Positions 1-5,126 of a stretch of DNA of 5,126 nt are shown one piece after another. Position 1 is the first letter of the stretch; the number at the start of each line of letters is the position of its first letter. Origin of the DNA: an uncultured bacterium (GTDB lineage Bacteria > Bdellovibrionota_C > UBA2361 > SZUA-149 > CALKYB01); the NCBI GenBank assembly GCA_938003565.1, contig CALKYB010000092.1, positions 1 to 5,126 of the forward strand, written 5' to 3'. Below the pieces are notes generated by a model. It made no database searches, was not told where the DNA came from, and saw only the letters and a list, made by a program, of their open reading frames with translations. The translations under genes were made by a program, and so were the position numbers.

Positions 1-411
1 CATAACGCCAACAAACTTCAGAAAGCTGAGACCTACATCCAAAAAGCTACCACTCAAGTTCCTAGCTACGGACCTGCTCATCACTTCCTAGGTCGAATCG
101 ACTATCGCCAGGGAAATCATGATCAAGCCATTGCACATTACAAACATGCTATCTACTTAGATAAAAATGACGCTGCGTCCTTCACTGAACTGGGAGTTAT
201 CTTTTTAGATCGTGGTGAAATTGACCTAGCAGGCGAAAGTTTTGCTAAAGCCTTAAATGCCAACAATTACAATCTTAAAGCCATCGAAGGTTCAATCCGC
301 GTTGCCAAAGAGAAAGGTAATCTTGACCAAGCTGATGCTTTTCAAAGAATCTTAGATAGCTTTGTCTCTAGCAGAAAAAAGTATCAATTAGACGCTAATT
401 CACAGAAATAG
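1..411 (+). CDS. TPR-repeat protein, C-terminal part (5' end outside window)
   Basis: The frame is open from base 1 to a TAG at 409-411, giving 136 residues of a longer protein whose start lies to the left. It consists almost wholly of 34-residue tetratricopeptide repeats: the second helix of one repeat at residues 1-20, then full repeats at about 24-57, 58-91 and 92-125. Each shows the usual pattern of small and aromatic positions, for example A26, L30, G31, Y35, G38, A43, Y47, A50, L53 in the first and L64, G65, G72, A77, F81, A84, L85 in the second. TPRs are protein-binding scaffolds, so no catalytic role can be inferred. The last 11 residues are polar and form a short tail. The next gene starts 5 bases after the stop, which suggests co-transcription and translational coupling. 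No signal peptide or partner domain can be judged because the N-terminus is missing. Confidence 0.88.
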   Translation, partial: HNANKLQKAETYIQKATTQVPSYGPAHHFLGRIDYRQGNHDQAIAHYKHAIYLDKNDAASFTELGVIFLDRGEIDLAGESFAKALNANNYNLKAIEGSIRVAKEKGNLDQADAFQRILDSFVSSRKKYQLDANSQK

Positions 412-416
412 CTACT

Positions 417-2153
417 ATGAGTACATTTCAAATAAATGACAGAATTCAAGCAGGGGCAAATGAACTTATTTCAAACTCTGCTAGATTTCGCGACGAGTAC
501 CTAGGCTATGAGTTGGATTACTCCTGGCCTTCAGTTGGACTTTTAGACTTATACGCACAGCCACTTAAAGGTAAAAACTCACTCGAAGGTAAGGACAGAC
601 ACCTTATTCTATGTATCTCCTCTTATTTGGGAATTTTTGCCGCAAATTGCTGGAAATCTTTTGATCCCCAACTCAGCATTGCCGTAGAACTCTCTGAATC
701 TCATGATGTTCTACTAGCAGCTACCGGCGGCAGCACTCTTGAGGGTAAAGAATTTCTCGTTAATATCTCCAATTCACTGCAAATTTTGCTGCTAGACCAC
801 TCATCCGCTCTAGGTAAGGGATTTCAAATTGTGCCTTTTTTTGAAAATGGTGAGATTGAAATAAACCGTCAGACTAATATTTTTTCTCTATTTGCTTATG
901 GCTTACTCTCTGGTCTTTGCCCTTGGGGGGAAGGTCACTGGGCTGAAATATCCTGCGGTGATTTTAAAAAAGAGATGGTAGTTGTCAACCACATCCTCTC
1001 TGAAAGCACTGCCAGCTATTACAAAAATCTCTTCCCAGTTGAAGCAATCGGAAGCAACCCAGCACTTTTTCAAAAAGGTCTAATCTTTCTACCCGGAGGA
1101 TTTTTAGAGGAGGATATTTACAGCAGAGCTTTAACTTCTATTTGTAACCATCTCCAGGAGTTAGGAGTATCCAACAAAAAGAAGTTTGGACTTGCGCTGA
1201 ACCTGGCGAGACTCCCAGATCAAACCATAGCGTCAGCAGGATTTGCTCTTTGTACCTGCCTGTATAAATACGCTTCCAGGCAAGAAATTGAAATTCTTAA
1301 GTTACTCTCAAGCCACTTTAGAAAAGGCGCCCCGACTCTCTCCCCTCTGCTAAATCTTGGAAGAAAGAAGTTAAGCGAAGAGGATTCAGATTTCTCTGAA
1401 TCCTCCTGGCCCGAACTTATTAAGAGAGGCATGCAAGAAGACGCCGAAAAACTCTACAGTCTTGAACGCGAGCTAGGCTTTCTACCGCTTCTTCGCTTAA
1501 AGAAAGAAACTATTTTAAACGCTTCTCCAAACTTGCTGGAGGCTATACGCCTGAGTAGTTCCCGTGACGTCCAAGATGAAATTAGTTTAATGTTTAGCAC
1601 CGGAAAAGTCCCAGCCGATATTGTCTTGCTTGATCTATTTATCGACTACTGGAGAGGACAAACCCCTCAAGCAGAAGAAAAGATTAAAACCTTCTCTCAG
1701 TCTGACTTCAGTGAGGATGAGTTCAGCCTAGCAAATTTTCTTGAAATTAAAGCCAGACTTAAATTTTTAAAGAAAGAGTATCAATCCGGTTTAGACTATT
1801 TGAAATCTAGCCTAAAACTAAACCCCATGGAAAGAAGTAATTCAGACTCTGCCTCCCTCTCAATCGAGCGCTTCCCTATCTTTAGAATGCTTGGACAACT
1901 TAAAGAGTCATCGGCATGTGTTGAGGAGTCGCTTAAGTATGATTCTCTAAACTTCTTAGCCAGAGGAAGAAAACTCCTCCAAGCCATTGAAGAATCCATA
2001 AAAGAAGATGACGAAATCACCGAATTTGAAAAAGAACTACTCTACCTACATAGAGCTAACCCCCACCACCCAATGATATTCTCAGCCTGTAAACTCTATA
2101 GCTACATCGACAGCACAGCGAATGATTTAAACGAAAAATTAAAGAAAGAATAA
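417..2153 (+). CDS. Hypothetical protein with C-terminal TPR, 578 aa, function unknown
   Basis: I do not recognise this protein. The ATG at 417 is the only sensible start: an in-frame stop lies at 396-398 and the next Met is residue 187. No convincing Shine-Dalgarno precedes it, so translation probably depends on the TPR gene ending 5 bases upstream. No signal peptide or membrane segment is evident, and numerous cysteines fit a cytoplasmic protein. Residues about 24-85 contain ELDYS (32-36), a hydrophobic helix (GLLDLYAQPL) and then LGIFAANCW (71-79). This loosely resembles small bacterial DUF domains that pair an LDYS-type strand with an LG-x-Y-x-G-E helix; the resemblance is from memory and weak. 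Residues 100-240 look like a mixed alpha/beta region. Residues 437-470 form one textbook 34-residue TPR ending in LNP, and flanking helices (400-436, 487-525) look like degenerate repeats. The tail is Lys/Glu rich. The TPR neighbour hints at a shared scaffold or regulatory complex, which is inference only. Confidence 0.9.
   Translation: MSTFQINDRIQAGANELISNSARFRDEYLGYELDYSWPSVGLLDLYAQPLKGKNSLEGKDRHLILCISSYLGIFAANCWKSFDPQLSIAVELSESHDVLLAATGGSTLEGKEFLVNISNSLQILLLDHSSALGKGFQIVPFFENGEIEINRQTNIFSLFAYGLLSGLCPWGEGHWAEISCGDFKKEMVVVNHILSESTASYYKNLFPVEAIGSNPALFQKGLIFLPGGFLEEDIYSRALTSICNHLQELGVSNKKKFGLALNLARLPDQTIASAGFALCTCLYKYASRQEIEILKLLSSHFRKGAPTLSPLLNLGRKKLSEEDSDFSESSWPELIKRGMQEDAEKLYSLERELGFLPLLRLKKETILNASPNLLEAIRLSSSRDVQDEISLMFSTGKVPADIVLLDLFIDYWRGQTPQAEEKIKTFSQSDFSEDEFSLANFLEIKARLKFLKKEYQSGLDYLKSSLKLNPMERSNSDSASLSIERFPIFRMLGQLKESSACVEESLKYDSLNFLARGRKLLQAIEESIKEDDEITEFEKELLYLHRANPHHPMIFSACKLYSYIDSTANDLNEKLKKE
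1380..1405. repeat. Perfect 11-bp inverted repeat inside the 578-aa gene
   Basis: The arms GAGGATTCAGA (1380-1390) and TCTGAATCCTC (1395-1405) are exact reverse complements separated by the 4-base loop TTTC. The structure is entirely within coding sequence, spelling a Glu/Asp/Ser-rich stretch at about residues 322-330 between two helical regions. There is no T-run after it on the + strand, so it is not an ordinary terminator. It may be a chance product of repeated Glu/Ser codons or may affect mRNA folding or stability. Confidence 0.9.
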
Positions 2154-2170
2154 GCAACGAGCCAGCTGCA

Positions 2171-2227
2171 TATACCCCGCCCACTATAAACTTCGGCATT
2201 TATAAATAATCTTCACCCCGGGGTATA
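2171..2227. repeat. Nested inverted repeat with UUCG loop after the + strand operon
   Basis: Outer arms TATACCCCG (2171-2179) and CGGGGTATA (2219-2227) are exact reverse complements, starting 17 bases after the stop of the 578-aa gene. Between them lies an inner stem, TATAAA (2185-2190) with TTTATA (2199-2204). Its loop holds C-TTCG-G at 2191-2196, a sequence that in RNA makes an unusually stable tetraloop, leaving two bulged bases (CA). The right outer arm also sits in the 8-bp palindrome CCCCGGGG (2216-2223). The position suits a 3'-end structure of the + strand transcript. However, the bases after it on the + strand are A-rich rather than T-rich, so it lacks the U-tract of an intrinsic terminator. 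It may instead protect the 3' end or be part of a small structured RNA. Confidence 0.85.
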
Positions 2228-2230
2228 GAA

Positions 2231-2313
2231 CAAATTAAACAAACCAGAGAATCAATTGAGCTAAACCACTCGATGACTTTGGGTGGAAGAGAGGGGTTTA
2301 GCTCAATTGATTC
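2231..2313 (-). terminator. Perfect 19-bp hairpin plus T-rich tract, likely traG-unit terminator
   Basis: GAATCAATTGAGCTAAACC (2249-2267) and its exact reverse complement (2295-2313) form a 19-bp stem with a 27-base spacer. The stem can be lengthened by three pairs (2269-2271 with 2291-2293) after one A-G mismatch. Read on the - strand, the stem is followed by a T-rich stretch (2231-2248, 11 T of 18). It lies 58 bases beyond the traG stop codon, so it fits a transcription terminator for that gene. The T-tract is interrupted and the stem is only moderately G+C rich, both atypical. On the + strand no T-tract follows, so it is less likely to serve the TPR operon. Each arm contains the self-palindromic octamer TCAATTGA (2252-2259, 2303-2310), so a protein-binding or recombination role is also possible. 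The repeat is certain; the terminator role is inferred. Confidence 0.5.
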
Positions 2314-2371
2314 GACGAGAACAACACGTTCATCCATCACCCAACTACGAGCACCTCAAACCTAGAGAATT

Positions 2372-5126
2372 TTAAGGTTGCTTAGGACCATTAGGGCTAT
2401 TTGGATTCACCCCAAAATCATCACCTTCCTCATCACCTTCAACCACTTCTCCTTCCTCTACCGTAACCCACCTCTGATCCTTAAAAATAAACTTCAACTG
2501 CTTACCTTCAGCCTTAGCTTTTAGAAACGTATTCGCTGAAGACTCAAAGAAGCTTTGCCCCTCAGGTTCCTTACCATTAGGAAGTAGTCTGGCAGCTAGT
2601 GCTCCAGCCGCAAATGAAGCTATCTTACCGCTGACAAAAGCTCTATCCTCTCCTGACGCACCCCTAAATTCTATTTGTTCCTTTATCACTTTTTCATTTT
2701 TTTGAGCTGCTATAAAAGATTTAGAAGCGACATTGAGCAAACCTTCGGCTCCACCAGCCATCATGGCAAACAACATCTCAACCTCTCTATTAGATTGATT
2801 AAAGAGAGCATCTTGACCATCAGCGTTTGCATGGTAACCAACCTCAATATTCATTCCCAAGTTATTAAGTGAGTTCGCGATAGAAGAATGTTTAGCATCT
2901 GTTACAGCTGCTTCGAGATTCTTCATGAGAGTCTCCATATTCATCTCTCCCCAGGCCTTCACATCACTACTACCTTGCTGAAGAAGTTTAGCTGCCTCTC
3001 TCGCGATAGCCTTCTTAGGACTCGTTGGACCGTCGAAAAGATTTGCTACCTCTCCCGCTATCGCTCCTGTAGTTCCAAGATTCTTCGCTGAAAATCCGTC
3101 TCCAGTGTAAACTTCTCTACCCGAGCCAAAACCCATGGCTCCGCCATACATCGTCATCCTAGCTATTCGCTCCGGATTCTGCATATCGTTGTGCAGCTGA
3201 TTTAGCGTTTGATATTTAATACCAGAGTTTGCCTTATCTGTTCCTTTCGCGGTCATTCCCGCTCCATGACCATGTTTACCATATCCCTTAGTCATGGAAG
3301 TTATTGACTGAGCCATATGCTGGTTAGCTTGAGTGGTATTCGCAACAACCCAACGAGCTGAAGACAATCCATAACTACCTTGAGAGAAATGATCTGAATA
3401 ACTCTTCATTCCTTGAGCGATTAATCCAGAGCCTCCTTTCATACCACCAAGAATGATCTGGGCAGAAATTACAGGAATAGCATGAAGAACAGTTCCCATA
3501 ATTGCGTAGTATGTTGCTAATTGAAAAGTAGGATCCAACTCAGACGCTACATGAGCAGCTAATGCAGCACTTTCGGGTAATTCTAATCCTTGAGCTAAAG
3601 TTTCCTGATCCAGTCCGTTGCTAATTGTTTCTACTTTATGAGAGACTTCAAATATTGCAAACAATACATCGTCTAACATCATCGCCATTGCGAAACCAAT
3701 ATCCCAACTTTTGGCCCAGAAATAGAAGCCAAACCACATTAAGAAACCAGAATGTCTACCTGGAATCAAAAGCATTAAAGCAAAAAATGGAAAAGTAACC
3801 CCAAGAAAATATAGAACTATTCCTTGATAATAGGGAAGCTGAGCTGCGCTGGTCATAAATGCACTTCGCTCTTTTCCTTCAGTCATTTGAAGTCTTGCTC
3901 GGTCAAACTCTACAATATTATTGGTCGCTGGTGCCTCAACTTCCATTCTCTCAAACTTATCTGTAAAGTTGTGAAGAAACGCGGACGGCAAGTCACGATT
4001 TAAATGATTTCTAAGAAGATAAGTTCCAATAATCTTGTAAAGCTTCTCCATCTCACCAATATTAATGTGAGTGAGCTCAATCTGGGAATAATCAACATCT
4101 CTCTTACCAAAGTTAGTCCCCACCAAACGCCCTATATCATAAATTAGCTTTTGATGATCCACCCCAGCTTGAAGACTACTAGAGTCAATCCCTTCCTTAG
4201 TACTTTTAGAAACACTATCAATTATCTTCTTGGATTCAATTAGTATTCCAAGCCTTGCAAAATCCCAAACTTGATTACAAGAAACTGATGTATTGGTAAG
4301 AGCAGAGACAGACTCCTCATACTTCTCGCCAAACTGTTTTAAATCAATACTTGGTCCATTCTCTTTTATTGATTCTTCCGCTAGCTTATGAAGCTTGGCA
4401 TTAACTGCAGTCGCCGCAGATCGAGTCCCTTCTTCGGACACAAATGGGTCACTTTCCATTATTTCGGAATAAAGTTTTCCATCCCAAGCCCGAATCGAAG
4501 CTAAATACTTGGCAACACTAGAAGTAAGGGTAATTCTTCGGTCAAGAGCTGCATGATAGTGCCTAACATTCTTGTCCAAGTCCCCTACAAGCTCAGGGTT
4601 CTTAATCATTCGGCCAGTTTTAATTACATCTCGACATTCATACATATAGGAGTGATGTAGGAGATCCAACAATCCAGGATCGTCAATAGAACCTGTGTGA
4701 ATAGCGGCAAAAGCTTCCATTCGCCTTTGATGAAGCAGATCAGTTCCCTCTCTACCTTCACTAAGCACCCTAACAACTTCGTTTACCGTCTTACTAGTAA
4801 GCTTAGTGAATTTTGAAAAAAGCCATGAGACTCTCGCCGGTCGGCCAGTTTCTAGGTTTTTCTCTCTTAGTAAACTCTGCACCTCAGAAGATACAGCCTG
4901 ATTATTTCGAACTTCGTCACCAAAGGCCCAGGTAGAACCCCAAGTCGTCGTATTAGTATTTACAACAAAAAAGAAAAGAGTTGGACCAATCAGCATCCAA
5001 CCAGCCATTGCAAATCGACCTCGCTGAACCACTTCAAAAATTGCTATAAAAGCGCCTATCACATAGAAGAACGCTCCTATTGAACCGGCGAACGGTCCAA
5101 TAAATGATTCTAAAATCAACTCTTGG
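2372..5126 (-). CDS. traG: TraG-like F-type conjugal transfer protein, inner membrane (5' end probably outside window)
   Basis: This resembles TraG of F-type type IV secretion systems, an inner-membrane protein whose N-terminal part is needed for pilus assembly and which in F also acts in mating-pair stabilisation and entry exclusion. Numbering runs from the TTG at 5119. Two membrane segments (about 5-30 and 37-55) flank VQRGR (31-35), matching the VQR and GW spacing I recall in F TraG. A long, presumably periplasmic loop (56-428) carries C162 and C281, the only cysteines in the protein. Next comes LPYYQ (428-432) and a membrane block at about 429-490 with W468-x2-SW, as in the family, then a further segment at 532-558. 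Beyond it is a Gly/Met/His-rich linker (about 600-680), a helical region to about 870, an acidic patch (888-901) and a Pro/Asn tail. About 915 residues is close to F TraG (roughly 938). The TTG has no properly spaced ribosome site and the frame stays open to the edge, so the true start probably lies to the right, perhaps 15-20 residues further. Family assignment is firm; exact function in this host is inferred. Confidence 0.85.
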   Translation of the reverse strand, partial: QELILESFIGPFAGSIGAFFYVIGAFIAIFEVVQRGRFAMAGWMLIGPTLFFFVVNTNTTTWGSTWAFGDEVRNNQAVSSEVQSLLREKNLETGRPARVSWLFSKFTKLTSKTVNEVVRVLSEGREGTDLLHQRRMEAFAAIHTGSIDDPGLLDLLHHSYMYECRDVIKTGRMIKNPELVGDLDKNVRHYHAALDRRITLTSSVAKYLASIRAWDGKLYSEIMESDPFVSEEGTRSAATAVNAKLHKLAEESIKENGPSIDLKQFGEKYEESVSALTNTSVSCNQVWDFARLGILIESKKIIDSVSKSTKEGIDSSSLQAGVDHQKLIYDIGRLVGTNFGKRDVDYSQIELTHINIGEMEKLYKIIGTYLLRNHLNRDLPSAFLHNFTDKFERMEVEAPATNNIVEFDRARLQMTEGKERSAFMTSAAQLPYYQGIVLYFLGVTFPFFALMLLIPGRHSGFLMWFGFYFWAKSWDIGFAMAMMLDDVLFAIFEVSHKVETISNGLDQETLAQGLELPESAALAAHVASELDPTFQLATYYAIMGTVLHAIPVISAQIILGGMKGGSGLIAQGMKSYSDHFSQGSYGLSSARWVVANTTQANQHMAQSITSMTKGYGKHGHGAGMTAKGTDKANSGIKYQTLNQLHNDMQNPERIARMTMYGGAMGFGSGREVYTGDGFSAKNLGTTGAIAGEVANLFDGPTSPKKAIAREAAKLLQQGSSDVKAWGEMNMETLMKNLEAAVTDAKHSSIANSLNNLGMNIEVGYHANADGQDALFNQSNREVEMLFAMMAGGAEGLLNVASKSFIAAQKNEKVIKEQIEFRGASGEDRAFVSGKIASFAAGALAARLLPNGKEPEGQSFFESSANTFLKAKAEGKQLKFIFKDQRWVTVEEGEVVEGDEEGDDFGVNPNSPNGPKQP

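Noticed and set aside
1220..2020. Reverse-strand frames opposite the 578-aa gene (1220-1432 and 1796-2020)
   Set aside because: They lie wholly within a well-supported gene, have biased compositions mirroring its codons and no ribosome sites.
2281..2296. G-rich stretch in the repeat spacer as a G-quadruplex
   Set aside because: It has only short, uneven G-runs, enough for two weak tetrads at best.
2249..2313. The inverted repeat as an integron attC site
   Set aside because: The usual outer core boxes (RYYYAAC and GTTRRRY) are not placed at the ends, the stem has no extrahelical bases, and no integron integrase or cassette array is present.
2273..2365. A 30-codon + strand frame (ATG to TAG) running through the right arm of the 19-bp repeat
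   Set aside because: It has no ribosome binding site, is very short, is rich in Ser/Thr/Arg, and its only notable segment mirrors the inverted repeat.
2675..3091. Two + strand frames opposite traG (2675-2872 and 2888-3091)
   Set aside because: They are antisense shadows of the TraG-like coding region, rich in Ser/His/Cys/Leu and without recognisable domains.
4790..4801. 12-bp perfect palindrome CTTACTAGTAAG inside traG
   Set aside because: It is fully explained by coding sequence, and a single palindrome of this size is not compelling without other copies or a regulatory context.

Overview
The window is about 42% G+C by eye and reads like a Gram-negative bacterium. The right half encodes an inner-membrane protein of the F-type conjugation machinery, which needs a two-membrane envelope. 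The moderately low G+C, the Lys/Ser/Leu-rich coding and the TPR proteins beside a TraG-like gene would suit Bdellovibrionota or another deltaproteobacterial-type lineage. That placement is an inference of low confidence; nothing here is diagnostic for taxonomy.

Layout. On the + strand, positions 1-411 hold the 3' end of a tetratricopeptide-repeat (TPR) protein. Five bases later an unrecognised 578-residue protein starts (417-2153). It has one clear TPR near its C-terminus and an N-terminal domain of unknown function. The tight spacing and lack of a good ribosome binding site suggest one translationally coupled operon. On the - strand, positions 2372-5126 encode a TraG-like protein: TraG_N-type membrane topology, a large cysteine-pair loop and a long C-terminal region. 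Its reading frame is still open at the right edge, so its N-terminus probably lies outside the window.

The two transcription units converge on a 218-base gap (2154-2371). That gap contains two strong, separate inverted repeats: a nested 9-bp plus 6-bp structure with a UUCG loop (2171-2227), and a perfect 19-bp inverted repeat (2249-2313). The second is followed on the - strand by a T-rich tract, so it most simply serves as the terminator of the traG unit. A 45-codon - strand reading frame overlaps both repeats and is a weak alternative.

The TPR pair and traG have no visible functional link. The gap may mark the border between host genes and the end of a conjugative or integrative tra cluster whose other genes would lie beyond the right edge. 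No RNA gene, CRISPR array, transposase or complete known defence system is visible. The most uncertain parts are the function of the 578-residue protein and the role of the intergenic repeats.
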